This document shows, one piece after another, positions 1-15,996 of a stretch of DNA of 64,000 nucleotides. The stretch lies in the NCBI GenBank assembly GCA_963691815.1, contig OY829661.1:22371390-22435389 (forward strand). Reading direction: 5' to 3'. Every line of letters begins with the position of its first letter. Position 1 is the stretch's first letter. Made by a program: the position numbers and the translations under genes. The stretch comes from Echiichthys vipera. Lineage: Eukaryota > Chordata > Actinopteri > Perciformes > Trachinidae. The notes under the pieces were generated by a model, which was not told the origin of the DNA, searched no databases, and saw nothing but the letters and a program-made list of their open reading frames with translations.

Positions 1-69
1 GTTTGTCTTCATGTTATAAAGAAAAAATAATAATGAACTAAAGTGATCCCAGCATGCTTTAGCACCATT

Positions 70-166
70 TTAATAGCTTTAAGCATATTTTGATGATTAT
101 CGGAAATCGTGATTATTTTGACCAGGATAACCGTGACATTGAATCTCCCTATCGTCCCATGCCTCA
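70..166. repeat. end fragment of a hAT-like MITE (candidate)
   Basis: A run of imperfect ATCGTGATTATT / GATAACCGTGACAT motifs ends in ATCGTCCCATGCCT. This wording resembles the terminal part of short hAT-like elements common in teleosts, whose ends read like TCGTCCCA. Only one end lies in the window, so no target duplication can be checked. Family assignment is from memory of such repeats. Confidence 0.35.
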
Positions 167-170
167 GCAC

Positions 171-941
171 CATCTGTTAATATGAAATGACTCTGATGAA
201 TTACTTCAGCGTTGTGGGTGTCATCTGATGCAGGGAAAAGCCAATAAAAGATACATTTGCATCTAAATTTGGTCAGCTTTGCATAAGGCTCAACAAAGGT
301 CTGAATGAAGCAGAGCCAGCATTACGTCATCTTAACATGGGACCTTTGAGATGGTTGGTTGATTTACCAATGTGGACATAATGTAGAAGCAAATCCATTT
401 CTGTATAGAGACTGGATTTGACTGGTCTGGTGACAAACATGCAAAGAAGGGTGCATGAACAAAAAGGAAAGAGAGCGTTCAGCGTCTAGTTTGGCTGCAT
501 TGATTTGGCCAGATAAAACCTCTGGCCTGCCTTAATCACCTGTCAACTCTGCCAGTAGCCCCCAGCCCTCTAACTGTGGGGGAGTGTCTGATGTCTCATA
601 ATGCCCTGCCTCTTTGGTGTCTGCGGAGATAATGAGACAATACTGTACTGAAGCTATGACACCATGCTGGGTGGGAAGGTTGGTTTGGGTGCAGTAAGGA
701 CCGATAATGAGGGACAAACTCTTGCAGGCATGGGGGTAGTGGCGGTGGGTGGATGGTGTTTGGAGGCAACCACAGCAGGAGGTTCAACATGAGCCGGGAG
801 GAAGGTTGAGGAAGAGGAGACGTAGGGAAAGAAGGGAACAAAGACCAGCAACAAAATGCAGAAGACAAGTAAAAAATAAAAAACACTGCTCAAACACACA
901 TTAATGAAGACACTGAACAGCTGGACATCTGGTACACTGTG

Positions 942-943
<2 letters not shown>
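171..943. other. gene-free stretch, no clear feature
   Basis: Open frames here are short and rich in Pro/Ser or His/Thr and show no domain. No repeat structure, splice-flanked exon or RNA gene is recognised. A short WGATAR-type motif (AGATAAA, near 513) occurs in otherwise ordinary AT-rich sequence. Confidence 0.5.
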
Positions 944-991
<48 letters not shown>

Positions 992-995
992 TGTG
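944..995. repeat. (TG)n microsatellite, 52 bp
   Basis: Dinucleotide TG/GT array with one A interruption near 985. It produces spurious Cys-Val or Thr-His frames on both strands. Confidence 0.97.
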
Positions 996-2190
996 CATTT
1001 GTAAGTTACTCTTTTACCAAAGGATTGGCAGCGTGAACGAAATCTCAAACTCTAACAAACAACTCTATATTCTCGTCGGCTCATTTATTTGCAGGGAGTA
1101 AACCCGGCTCATTAAGTGGGAGGAAAAACATTGACATAAACACTCTTCAGGCTCTTCTCCCCTCCTCCTATAATGACATGACTATTATGATGGTAAGGGG
1201 GTGTTAATTTAGCCCAAGACAAACAAAGCTTCTCTAACTATACCCCCTCTGTGTTATATTAATATAGCTGTGAACACTCTCCCTTAGGAGTCACAGACCG
1301 AGCTCTGCGCTCCCCCCCTGCCTCTAACGAATCTCCCACACACACTGCCTTCATTTGTGCCTCTGTCATTTTCGCTACGAGTTTAATTTCTTGCTTATTT
1401 AACTTCCATTCTTGTTCCTTTCTTCCTCTCTGATTAGTTTGTTGCAACATTCTGCGAGATAGTAAATCTGCAACACAAATATGTGACGATTCATATCGGT
1501 GCAATGACATTTTTTACCAAACTAGTGCTATTTTTTAAACAGTGTCTGGCACTATCTTGCCTACTTTTAACTTCGCCTGTTGATATCCTACGTATGCCGT
1601 TGCATCGGTAGATGTGCAGAGATGGCGGCGGCCGCAGTGAGAACTGCACTGAGGGTACAACCAACATGATGCAGCGACACCACAGTGAGAAGCTCCAGTC
1701 ACCACGGCCTGAGCTAAAAAAAAAAAAAGCCCCCTGACAAGCCCATTTGCAACCCGGCTCGCCAAAACGAGTGCAAAGAGATTAATGATGGTGTTTTCAT
1801 GGTGAAAGATATGAGGCTGTTTAACAGACATCTCAGCTTCTGCCTGAAAATGTAGAAATGCTAATAATCCTTAAAATAATAATAAAAACAAATAAATACA
1901 AAGCTAGCTACACAGGCAAAGCCTTAATCTGTTTATTTAAAGATTTATTTGATTTGGGAGTGGTTTTAAAAATCAATGATTGCTTTTTTTAAATTTAAAA
2001 CAAAATATATTTTCAGTTTCACTTTTAGAAAGAAAAGCAAATATGCGCTGCTTTGCAATTTATACCTTACCTCAAATAATAATTACTTAATTTTAAAAAG
2101 AGAAGATGAGTACAAATATATTTTGCTGATTTTTCTCTGAGAAATAAAGGGATCTTTTTCACTCCTTCTTTGCCTTGAATCTAATTTTGT
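996..2190. other. gene-free stretch
   Basis: No coding exon is recognised. A 98-codon frame on the minus strand (1535-1831) has no domain and crosses an A13 run at 1716-1728. From about 1840 the sequence becomes very AT-rich and may belong to the element that ends at 2252. Confidence 0.45.
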
Positions 2191-2194
2191 CATG

Positions 2195-2252
2195 GGGAAA
2201 ATCATATTGTGAACCCTGTATTGTGAATTGTGAGTATCGTTACATCCCTACT
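2195..2252. repeat. terminal fragment of a hAT-like MITE (candidate)
   Basis: The phrase ATATTGTGAACC...GTATTGTGAATTGTGAG ends in TATCGTTACATCCCTAC. Teleost hAT-type MITEs often end in CGTTACAYCCCTA, so this looks like one terminus. The other end was not located with confidence, so the element's extent and target duplication are unknown. Confidence 0.4.
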
Positions 2253-2371
2253 GATTACTCTTTCATCTATGGGGCGATAATTATTCTCCTAATCATATAT
2301 AGGCAGCCATATTTCCCTTTTTTAATAATGTCGGTTTGAAAACATTCTGTGGCTGTATATGTGCTGCAATA

Positions 2372-2441
2372 AACACAAACACACGCACACACAGACACAC
2401 AGACACACACACACACAGACACACACACACACACACACACA
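2372..2441. repeat. imperfect (CA)n microsatellite
   Basis: CA repeats with G interruptions (ACGC, ACAG) over about 70 bp. Confidence 0.95.
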
Positions 2442-5037
2442 GGCATGCAGGGCAGCAGAGTTACATTAATTCCTCGGCCCTCGGGAGGATAGTATATTGA
2501 TTGGGCCTCCGTGTGGTTTGTCACAGGTGATCACAGTGATTGGGACACTGCTCAAGCGTGTTATCCAGCTCTGCCCTGGAGGAGAGCACTGTGAAGACTT
2601 AAACAGCGCAAACTGACTGGCACTAATGGAGAGCACCACTCTTATTATTTAAGTCACTTGTCCGCACTGTCAAGCAGAGCGGGAAAATGACTGACGCGCA
2701 AAGAAATCGCATATTAACTGACTGGATCTGAGCTTGTGGACTGTGAGTAGATGTGTCAGTTCAGGACACACAACAAGCAAAGGGAAATGTTTGCCTTTTA
2801 GTGCTCGACCTTGGCTTGAAGTCAACGTGAAAGTATGTCCTCAAAGCCTTTTCGTCTACACAATAGTGGAAGGTTGCTTTACTTTGACAATCACCTCCAT
2901 CCTGTATCCCTGTCCTTGCAATCCTGACAATCTTACCCTCTAGTCCTGAGACATACAGGTGTGAACCCTAAATCCATCCCGTCCATTCTCACCTCTCTCA
3001 ACCTGTGTCTTTGTTCACATGTCAACCCTCAAGACCCCCTGTTTCACTCCCTCGACAGTGGGAGGGTCACCATGCACTGGTGGTTCTGCATGTTCTCCCA
3101 GCATAATACACTTTTGTATTCACTTCCAACGTGGTTTCTGTTCATTTAACCACTTGAGGAAAATCCAGCATCAACCTTTATTCGTTATAAAAGTGTAATC
3201 TGCAGTAATGAAGCAAATCTGTTACTGTCCTATGGCAATGTAGTGTCTAACAGGCCACGTGTTTTAAGACTCTCCTCGTTGGTGTGTTCAAGGATGCTCC
3301 AATATCTAAGATTTCAGAGTGGGCTGTCAAATTACAGCTACTGTAATACAGCAGTCTCTCTGTGTTCCAGCACCTCCTGATTTACAAATTAGGCACTGAG
3401 GACACTGAGGACACTGAAGTCATGTCCTCCACATTCCTCACAGGGATTTTTAGTTTTTAGCATCCTAGGGGGAATTACATTTTTCAATGTTGCAATATCC
3501 CATGATTGGTGTTTTATAGCCTGACTCCATTACCTTTAGACACAATATAGATACATTTGACATTGGGGGACTAGCGACTCATAACCAGTACATCTGTCAT
3601 GAACATACAGTAATGGTTTACAGACAATTAGCTAAAAGTAATGCATAAACAGTTAAAATAGTTAATTCAAAGTAAATGATGGAATAGCTCAAAGTCATGG
3701 ATAAACATTTTAAACAGTTGCACAAACACAAATTTGACCAAACCACCTAAACATTCACAGCTCAATTGTATGAAAACATTTTTGTAACAATGATATAATT
3801 GATAGTGTTAAAGTAAATAACATCCAGTCTAGGATCCATTGAAATGAACACATGTGGAATCTGGTGTTTATTAGGGGCCTACATGGGAGTGGTTTTTCAC
3901 TCCTGTTTAATCCCCAGTCCTGGAAGAACGATCCATCCTATTCCCTTGTTGTGTTTTTTTTTTTTTAGCATCCCGCCTACTCCTGTTGACTTTTTTCTCC
4001 TTTTCAGTGCACCACTCATTGGATCCCATCCCCGAGGAGTCCTGCAGGAATCCTGCAAGAATCCCACTTGATTCCTACAAAGATGTGAGCCTGGAGTGTC
4101 AATGACTTGAGTTCATCTGACAGGGCTCTGGAAGTACGTAGAATACTTAAAATATATCAGTGTGGTCCTTTAATTTTAACTTTCTCACTTTCCCTGAAAA
4201 TAATTTGTTTCAGCACCTCCGTTCAGTTTAGTAACTTTTAGCAATTTCTTGCCATCTACAACTTCAAAGCAGGAAAAAACAAATTGAAATTATCATGGCT
4301 AGTATATGAGAGGTATTAAATATATTTACATGCATTACTTTAAGGAGAGGGAAAAGAACCTCGCCTCTGTATTAACACCTAAAAATAACTCAAGATGCTC
4401 ATCAGTTGCTAGAATAGGATGAGACTGCAGATTCTTTGCCCAGTGGTCACAATTAAAGCTGAGCCCTCAATATTGCCAGGCGGCCTCCAGAGATCTATCA
4501 GAATTACCATAAGCAAATTGGTCAACAACTAGACATATCCCACATGCAGGGTTAGCAGAGAGTGACCCTAGAGTCTCACTGCTGACTGACACTGTTCCCT
4601 CTCGACCTCTGGCACAGTCAGCTGATCGAACACACCACCAGCTGGAGTAAGCATTGTATAGAAGTGCGTGTTGGGACACACGCACACACACAGACACACA
4701 CACACTCCCATCTGCATTACATCAAACATTCATAACCTGACCTGGCATGAGAGCGGGAACACTTAAAAACCCCTTAAACTGTACTGAAAGGGTACGTGTT
4801 AATGTAAGGAAGGTGGAAAAGCGTAACAGCTTTAAAATATTAACCTCTTTATAACAGTTTGATGGCTTAATCGCCAATCAATACCATTGTGCAGGGGCAG
4901 TGGCTGGGTGGGAACAGGATGGTGGTGATGAAAAATGCATGAGGCTGGGACTGAGGCGGGGGGCCAGAAAATTAAATCCTGCCCGCCACATTTGCTGAGT
5001 TGCAGTGGTGGAGCTGGGATAAGTCTGAGAAGGGAGC

Positions 5038-5040
<3 letters not shown>
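2442..5040. other. gene-free stretch, mostly unique sequence
   Basis: No exon recognised. Minor features are a T-run at about 3955-3967, a short CTGCAGGAATC / CTGCAAGAATC direct duplication near 4042-4063, and a small imperfect CA tract at 4675-4707. The segment 4490-4640 is repeat-free but carries nothing diagnostic. Confidence 0.45.
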
Positions 5041-5078
<38 letters not shown>

Positions 5079-5128
5079 GTGTGTGTGTGCGTGTGTGTGT
5101 GTGTGCGTGTGTGTGTGTGTGTGTGTGT
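5041..5128. repeat. (GT)n microsatellite with GC interruptions, 88 bp
   Basis: GT array with three GTGC interruptions near 5073, 5089 and 5105. The interruptions are spaced regularly (about every 16 bp), suggesting that an interrupted unit was itself duplicated by slippage or unequal exchange. Confidence 0.97.
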
Positions 5129-8103
5129 TCAGGGGTGTGGTTTTCCCTTTGGTGTATTTTGCCCCTGAGTGAAACAAGTAAAAACTCTCTGGCAATGGAA
5201 AACGTGACAAACACACACATCAGTGTTCTGCAGAAAACTATTGGTTTTCCCCTGCAAAGTTTAAAGGGCAGCCATTTTCAACTTAACTCCTGTTTCATTT
5301 CAGTCATCCATCCCATAACTGAAAAAAACTAACACTGGGGAAAGAGCACAAGGATGATAAAACTCGGATGGGAGCTGCTGTGACTCGCTGAGAGCTGCAG
5401 GCTCTCTGGATGAGCCAAAAGTTAGTCATTATACTGCAGGGCTCCTGCTGGCAAACACGTTATGACCCTAACATCCAGTCTACTTTTAATATACCCGCAA
5501 TTCCTAGCTTGTTAGGACCAGAAGGCCTCAGCTTCCCTTGGGTCATGAAAGATTAAAGCCCCCTTCTGTACAAATTAGACAAAATCATATTTACACTCAA
5601 AAACAGCTTGTATCTCATGTGTGATGTCTTGTATTTAATTTACAGCACGTAGGGGGACATCAGTGAGAGCAAGAATGTACATTTGTCTATAAAACATGAA
5701 GACTAACTTCATCATTTTAATATGTGTTATACTCTAAATGACATAATGTCCCACCCAGGACTCAACTTAAAACTCATTAAAGGACTTACACTTCTTTTAG
5801 TTTCTGCTTGTGTTGTGGGCAGGGTGTGAAGTAGGGGGGTCTCGGGGGTCAAATCTCTGGAAAAATGTAATTGCCACTAAACTACTATATCCTTTAAATC
5901 TTCCACATGCACAGCAGTATTCATGAGTCAAATGTCAAAAAAGAGATTTACAAAAATGACTACAGAAAAGAAATGTTGTTTACTCTTATAATACCCTTGA
6001 ATACCAAGTTGCTTGTGGTGAGTTTCCCCATTCATTTACTTAATTGGCATTTCTGAAACTCCTTACATAAAGAGTCCAAATCCAAGCAAACCAACTACGA
6101 GATGAATCGTGACTATAAAACATTTGATTCAGCGAAAAAAAAATTTTTTAAAAGGGAAGAAAAGGCAAAGACTGTGTACACAAACGACCGTAGTTCAGCG
6201 GTAGCAGTCCGCTTGCTGTTCACAGTTTCACCGGGGCGCTCAACATTTCCATGGTAACAGCACATCAGAGACATAGTATTGTGTATAGTGTAGTACTTCT
6301 CCATGAGATCACGAATAAAACATATTTTCCTTAAAACAACGTTGATATCACACAGACTTGTGGCTTCTACAGCAGCATGAACCATGGTTTCACATTCTCG
6401 TAGCTTAGTTAACTCTACCTTTGTTGGTCTACACACACGGCTAATAATCTGAATCCTGATGCAAAGAATAAATGTGATTTTCACTTCCAGAACCACACTC
6501 CTGAGCTCTATTGGTAAATATATTAGACTTGGTGATGTCTGTGCATAACATGCATAGTCTAGTTGATTGCATTGGCTTATCTTGTATGAAGTCTTGATTC
6601 TGTATAAGATTTCTACATAACAACTGGAGCACTATACCTTAGTGAAAGTCATTACTTTACTAAAACAAAATGAACTCCTCTTTGTGACTCCAGTGACTAT
6701 CTAGCCCTTGCAGCCAGCTGACCATAGCAGTGAGATCTACCTCCATCTGACAGAAAGACTACAGTCATAACCCATGAGATGTTTCACTATTAACCATTAG
6801 GTCCTAGGAGGCAAAGCTGCTACACCCACATGCCTCTTACCTCTGTGTGGTGCCGTGCCCCGCCACAAGGCTGTGATCTCACCTGTCAGAGTGAATTTAG
6901 CGGCAGGTGAGCTCAGCCGGTGGCTACCTGCAGACTACAGCCTTGTTTTACGCTCCAGTTGGCTGTCTCCTGCTGAACATGGTGCTGGAGAAAAATGGAA
7001 AATAACTCCCCCCTGTCCGCGCCCAAGTCAATGCAGGAGAAAGCCTCTACTGGAAGAGGGTCAGGGGTGGGGGAGGTTGAAGAAAATAGAGAAAGCGAGG
7101 GAGAGAGGGTGCATTTCACACTTGAGCTAGGCTTTCATGGAAGTGTTTTTATAAACTAGCAGAACAGCGGGTGGCACATTGTAATCTGACAGTGATGTAA
7201 TTGTCCCTGCTGGTAATGTGTGTGACATAGAGCATGCGAAATCTCTCAAAATTAATTCACTATCAACACTTTCGGAATAGGAGAGAAGGGAGGAGTTGAG
7301 CCGAGCTGCTGAAAGCTTCTTTGGCCTTGAACGGTCCATCAGCCAAGCTCTTCTGTCTCATTCTGCCTGAAGTAAACCGGGCCCTGGCCTCGAAAACAAA
7401 AAATAGCCTTGTCATTGATCAGAATGCATCCTAGCAAACAGGCATAACCAAAATAGCATCGCCATCGATCTTGAACGGAAGACTGATCAATCTTTATTAG
7501 TTCTGAGTGCAAAGAGCTTGAAACAACAGAAACGCTGCAAGTTCCAGAAAGTCCGATCTCTGACGATCAAACGTTCTCCCCACATTTGTACCGGACACAC
7601 TCACAGCTCTGACAGAGGGCCCGAGTAACCTCTTCAAACACACACACATCAAGTCTCCGAGAGCACAGTCTGACAAGCAGACAGAAGCATGCAGGGAAGT
7701 GTTTCAGTCAGCAGGAAGCGGCTGTGTTGAACAGCGGCACCTGGCTTAAAGGATAACACTTCCCCTGATCCCCTGTATCTACAGGGCCAGGCCAGCTGAA
7801 TACACCATCTCATAACAACGGAGGGGGTTACCTACGCAAGAGCAGCCGGCATCATTTCTCTGAAAGTGGATGGCACAAAAAAAAAAAACATCAATACTTT
7901 CCATGATATAGCTGTCCTCACCGAGGGACTGGGGACCCATCTGCATCTGATTACAAGCTGTAAATCTGCCTGAGCCTTTTTTACTGTCTGCACATATAGC
8001 TCAGCATGTTTATTGATCTTCGTGGACATTGTGATACCTTGTACAAACACCCATAAAAAGATACCAGCACTACTTTTAGCTGCTAACGTTAGAAGTTGAC
8101 TCA
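5129..8103. other. gene-free stretch
   Basis: No host exon recognised. The best non-repetitive open frame is on the minus strand at 6113-6496 (127 codons). It has no domain I recognise and ends in a low-complexity Phe-rich stretch from an A/T run, so it is not called as a gene. The rest looks like ordinary unique sequence. Confidence 0.45.
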
Positions 8104-8216
8104 GGCCCTGTTCAGACCTGGCATCGACAGGAGTCTTGAGGGATCAGATCATAAGTGGACAGCTCTAAGTACGTCCGTTCACACAATGCGTCTTGAGTGA
8201 CCACTTGTGATTAGGG
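8104..8216. repeat. teleost MITE fragment (candidate hAT-like)
   Basis: Contains CCTGTTCAGACCTGGCATC, GATCAGATCATAAGTGGACA and TGACCACTTGTGATTA, phrases I associate with a widespread teleost MITE in which the two halves repeat the CTTGAGTGA/CTTGAGGGA wording. Both CTTGAG copies are visible, near 8134 and 8192. It lies immediately upstream of the decayed BED finger, so the two may belong to one hAT-derived insertion. Confidence 0.45.
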
Positions 8217-8440
8217 CTGGGGAGATTTCTTGCCGTAATCAACGTCATCGATTATGGATTTGTCACAAGGTGGCTGCGCCTGGTCAAAACATGGAACAAA
8301 CTGCCTTTAAAAACCTATGTAAGCTCTGCAAAGAGGAAATCAGATCACAGCAGTCTACAGCTGCTGCACGAACACTTGAGGAAATCGCATCTCGGAACTC
8401 AAGATGGCAATAAAACAGCTCCGGTTTTATTTTTGGCTGC
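8217..8440 (+). pseudogene. decayed BED zinc finger of a hAT-type transposase
   Basis: A plus-strand frame reads a CKLC motif (Cys codons at 8318-8320 and 8327-8329) followed by KEEIRSQQST. One base out of frame the sequence continues as LHEHLRKSH, with His codons at 8373-8375 and 8388-8390. The Cys-x2-Cys spacing, the roughly 14-residue linker and the His-x4-His pair match the BED finger that sits at the N-terminus of many hAT transposases and ZBED proteins. A single-base shift between about 8330 and 8361 breaks the frame, and stop codons follow soon after, so it cannot encode a working finger. The catalytic RNase H-like domain is not seen nearby. The family is known to bind transposon ends. 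The match is by motif only and the domain is short, so a chance resemblance remains possible. Confidence 0.45.
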
Positions 8441-9284
8441 ACCCAAGCATGATATATAAGGATTATCCAGAGATGTATGTATAGCTGTACAATTAAACAT
8501 CTTTGAGATTATCACCCAGTTTCTGTTAGTAATAATCACTTAACCCTCCCGTTTTTCTGTTTATCCTACTTGGACATACTGTACATGAAAGCCTTGGCGC
8601 ACACTCTGCAGGTCTTTGCTGCTCCATCCAGCTGAAAGCTCCGTCCGCTAGGGCCACGGAGGCAGCCACACACCGTTAATCTCCCTGCCCAAATTGCTTT
8701 AATAAAGAGCTGTAAAGGGGATGTGGCATTTCATTTATGTTACTAGCCCAGAGAGTTAAATATGTTGAGCTGTAGACTGGCTATGCAATAACCGTAGAGT
8801 CAATACAATCAATTATAACCAAGATGCACAAGCATTTGAAAAGGGTATTCATTTTTGATAATGCAAAAGTACAAGTTACTTTTTTTAGGTAGGTAATCTA
8901 GGTAAATGTAAATAGCTACTTTTCAAATTAACACTGCCAAAGACACATGGTAATGTCAGGTCTGAACAGTGCCTCAGAAAAACACCTGCATGTTTGCACC
9001 TAAAAACCAAGGCTAGGAGGAGAAGATAATGCCTGAAAAAAAGAAGCCTGATATATTTAGCAAGTGACTGCTGAGACGCATACAGTGAAAAAATTATCTG
9101 AAAAAGCTCAAAACAGAAAACAGTAAAAGTAGTCAGTGAGGACGCATGACACCTGAGGGCAATGAGAAGAGCTGGGAAGTGACAAAGAGGCGGAGAGAGA
9201 CATGAAGGGGAAGGAGGGTGCTGCATTTAGCCCGCTTCGTTTCTAAGGTATGGGAAGTTTTGACGGCAGAAATAAGAGAGAGTT
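8441..9284. other. gene-free stretch
   Basis: AT-rich unique sequence with no exon or structured RNA recognised. Confidence 0.45.
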
Positions 9285-9304
9285 GTGTGTGTGCGTGTGT
9301 GTGC

Positions 9305-9373
<69 letters not shown>

Positions 9374-9385
9374 GGGGGGGGGGGG
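9285..9385. repeat. (GT)n microsatellite followed by G12
   Basis: An 88-bp GT array (with GC interruptions at its left end) runs into TT and a 12-base G run at about 9374-9385. The G run on the same strand could form quadruplex-like structure next to a Z-DNA-prone array. Confidence 0.95.
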
Positions 9386-9971
9386 TTTAGGGGATTATCG
9401 CAAATGTCTTTGATCCTTGCAGACAGATGTTGAAGAGAAGCTGTCTTTTCTATGTAAAGACCCACCTGGGTTGGCAGGCAGCCATTTCCAGATGGCTCTC
9501 TGTTCCAAGCCCAGAACTAATGAGCAGATAGAGAGACAGAAAAGGAGGGGAGGGACTCTGGCAGGGCAACGAGGAGGGGCAAGAGCTTCGGAGGGTGGCA
9601 TGACAGAGTGTTTTTCAGGTGGCAAAGATACAGCAGTGTTAGTACTGATTACATCTCATTGAAAGGCCTCTCGTGTCCTGACTGGACAGCAGGAACCATC
9701 ACCTGCGACGTGGAGATCTCATCGATAGCCCATTGCACAAATGTGCAGCAGTGCACTGCTGTTTTGCATATTCATTACACAATCTCATGCATCAATAGAT
9801 CAATAGCGATGCATGCTTCCATATGCATACATATGCACAGTGGGGTGCAATACATCATTCGCCCTGCAGAATAATCAAACGACACAATCCTTTCCTGGGT
9901 GAGTGAATACAGTGCACATGGGGCAAGATGACAGCACAGGTGTTATCTACTTACAGTCACTTTGATGTGTA

Positions 9972-9974
<3 letters not shown>
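9386..9974. other. gene-free stretch
   Basis: Open frames overlap each other on both strands with no recognisable domain. No repeat structure seen. Confidence 0.45.

Positions 9975-10011
<37 letters not shown>
9975..10011. repeat. (GT)n microsatellite, 37 bp
   Basis: Perfect GT array. Confidence 0.97.
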
Positions 10012-10012
<1 letters not shown>

Positions 10013-11861
10013 CGAGTTAAAGATATGTGAAAATATGCAGGTTGAAATAAAGGTAGGAATTTTGTGCAGTATAACAACAAATATGAGTTCACATACACAG
10101 TGTCATTATCTGTGTATGTATTCAGGTCCATGTTACTGTATTTGTACCCCTATATATTTAGTTTGCAGTAGATGAGGCATCTATCTTGACACACATTTTA
10201 CAATAAAGTCACTGAAACCACCAAACATAATCAATAAATAACTGTTGCTTCTACAGCGTCTGTGCAATGTTGCTTTGTTTTGGAACGAATGTTTTGGCTA
10301 GCCCATGAAAGTCACCGCTTGCGTTTATCAGAAGAACAATGCTCACATGAACAATATTAACACACAAAATAAAACCCCATTTTGTGTACCTAATATGTTA
10401 TTTTCATTTACATTCTAAAGCTGCGCTGTTGAAAAATAGTTCAAGTGACATTTTAGATGGAGGTAATTTAGGCTTGTTGGTCATCAATGACATGGCGGGC
10501 ATCAGCAGACCTGTCTTTTTAATGTATAAGGCAATGCTACCTAAAATTGCAGAGATATTTGACATCCTTCTTTGATTTCAGAGCTAACAGAAAGATAAGA
10601 GGACAGGTATCCAAATTAAGTCTCTTTAAAACTGTAGGCCTCTTGGTGTATCACCTGTGACCATGCCTCATGCTGCACATACAGTATGCTCAGACGCACA
10701 CACAAAGCCCATTGTGGTGGTGATTGCGGTATGCTGTAATATTGCATCTACATACTGTATGGTATATTGTTTGATAAAAGTGATGCAGAAACAAATTCCC
10801 CAAGTGCAAGTTCTGCCCAGTAACTTTCAGCTGCAGCAACAGGTGCTGGCTTTAACACAACGCGCAAATTGGCGGCGAGTCAGCTATGCTATAGGGAGTG
10901 CAAAGTAAACAATGGAGAAGGAAGACTATAGGTGTGTTGGCGTTTGTTAAATGCCCCCTTTGTTTAATGGCTGTTTATGATGCTCTTGTTTTCTTTATGT
11001 ATGTATTTAACGTTTCTTAAACACACATTTAGGTGTAAAATAAGAAGAAAAAAGAGAAAAAATGTCAACACAGCAGTTGTGGGTTTGCCTCCCATCCCCT
11101 GTAGTTGGCTTGTTTTGTACAGTGACTGAAACTGAATGATTTCCCTGACCAAAAGTGAAAGTGAAAAAGAAAAGTTGCTCAAATTTAATAAAAAATTGTG
11201 TTCTTGAACATTTACGCTGACCTTTATTAAAGTGTGATGGTGCATTGAGATCAAAATCTGTTTTTGACGGCAGCATAATTAAACCAACACAGAACCAACG
11301 TTTACAGCAGGAAAAAAATTAATGAAAAAATTTACACTTTAACATTTCACACTTAAGATGTCTGTGGCTTTGTGTTTAAAATAACTTTTTTTTTTTTGTA
11401 GTTCAGTCCAAACAGATGGAGCTGCCCACATAAAAGCCCCCTTAGCTCTGTATGTTTCCTTGGTAAAGACACAAGCAGGGAGCTCCGGGAGCACAGGCTG
11501 TAGTTTGATGGTGTAAGTAAATATGAGGGCAGATGTAATGGAAGCTGCAGTTCAAATCAAAAACCATAAAGAGAAACAATAAGCTATGGAAGGGATACGG
11601 TTTTGGTAGTTTTGCTTTCAAGGGATCTTGTCACTAAAGTTGAGGTCTGCTTTGGTCTAGGCAAAAAAAACTGCTTAGTTGATATAAGGAAACATCTAAT
11701 GTTTGAAAAATGACTTGGTGGAGGTATTTGGGTGTGATTAGGGTATGTTGGTATTATAGAAACATGTTGGTGACTCAATTCTCAGGTTTAAAGAGGCTGT
11801 GTCCATCATTCAGAACATTAATACAGCAGCAAACAAATATTTGTTGATGTAAAGATATAGT
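10012..11861. other. gene-free stretch
   Basis: No coding exon recognised. Frames of 83-96 codons (for example 10657-10908 plus, 10964-11254 minus) lack domains and conserved-looking spacing. A T10+ run lies near 11388. Confidence 0.45.
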
Positions 11862-11927
11862 GGCGTAAGGGCATCCTGAGCAGGGAATCAAGTCCCTCTG
11901 TGTTGTAATCCGAGTTTCTCTGTTTGC
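11862..11927 (+). repeat. dispersed repeat, copy 1 (partner at 34049-34117)
   Basis: Shares about 65 bp with 34049-34117 in the same orientation, including GCGTAA.GGC.TCCTGAGCAG and TGTTGTAATC..AGTTTCTCTGTT. The second copy has an extra TGTGTGT unit. The wording resembles an interspersed repeat seen in many teleosts, but I cannot name the family. Confidence 0.65.
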
Positions 11928-15032
<3,105 letters not shown>

Positions 15033-15053
15033 CACACAGACACACACACACCA

Positions 15054-15116
<63 letters not shown>

Positions 15117-15147
15117 ACACACCAGACACACACACACACACACACAT
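15033..15147. repeat. (CA)n microsatellite with mirrored CCAGA interruptions
   Basis: CA array interrupted by ACACCAGACAC near 15049 and again near 15121. The same interruption on both flanks of the perfect core suggests a duplicated segment rather than two independent point mutations. Confidence 0.96.
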
Positions 15148-15996
15148 AATAACACTTAGATTCAATCAGAGGAATAAGCATGACCTGCTGGAGTGGACAG
15201 GATCATTTTAAAGGGAAGGTGACGGGGATCCTTACGTCTTTACAACGTTCTTGTTTGGATTTAGTCATTTTCATTTTCCAATAAAAGAAGTGGATCGCTC
15301 CTTTTAGTTTTTTTGTTTCTTTGGTTTAACAGAGAAGACAAGGCTCTGGTTTTACATCCACCTGCCAGCATGAACATCTTAACGCTGCCGTAACTCAAAC
15401 TGTGGACCTGTGGCAGAGCTTGCTACCTCTTTCCCCAAAGAATGACAGATGGAAAACAATGGGTATGATGTAATTTCCCCTTAGCCATAGTCTATTCACA
15501 ACTTCCTTCAGCACCCTCCGCGCAGAGAGAAGCTGTCACGGAGCATCGCTGTTTACTCTGGTTTCTCCTCAATACGTCTTAGGGGAATAAATGTACAGGC
15601 ACTCAAAAGTTATTTCTCAAGATCAAAAAGCCTGACAGTTAATACTAGGACGTATCTGCTTAGGAAAACTGACAACAAACTCCCACTTGTTAAATGGCTG
15701 TTATTTGGTTTAGGGCTGATTGAAGGAAAACTTTTTTTTTCCCAACAGATGAAAAAATATTTTGTGTAAGCTGAAAAAACTGAAGGGGAAATTTATGTAG
15801 TCAATTTGGCATTTGTGCCGAAAATACACTGACACTTTATATACAATATTTTATCGGTCAATGTCAAAATGAAAAAGAAATGTATGTTTCTATTGTGTTT
15901 TCCTCCCTCTTATCTACAAGGCAACTGCATGTTTCACTAAACACCGAAGCTTTAAACTTCTCTTGCCAACAGTTGCCTTACAAAGTGCTCTGGGGT
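15148..15996. other. gene-free stretch
   Basis: AT-rich unique sequence. No coding or RNA feature recognised. Confidence 0.45.

Noticed and set aside
6113..6496. 127-codon minus-strand frame
   Set aside because: No domain; C-terminal part is translated A/T run sequence. Probably chance.
8541..8560. Second piggyBac-like MITE end (TTAACCCTCCCG)
   Set aside because: No matching right end or TTAA partner found nearby.
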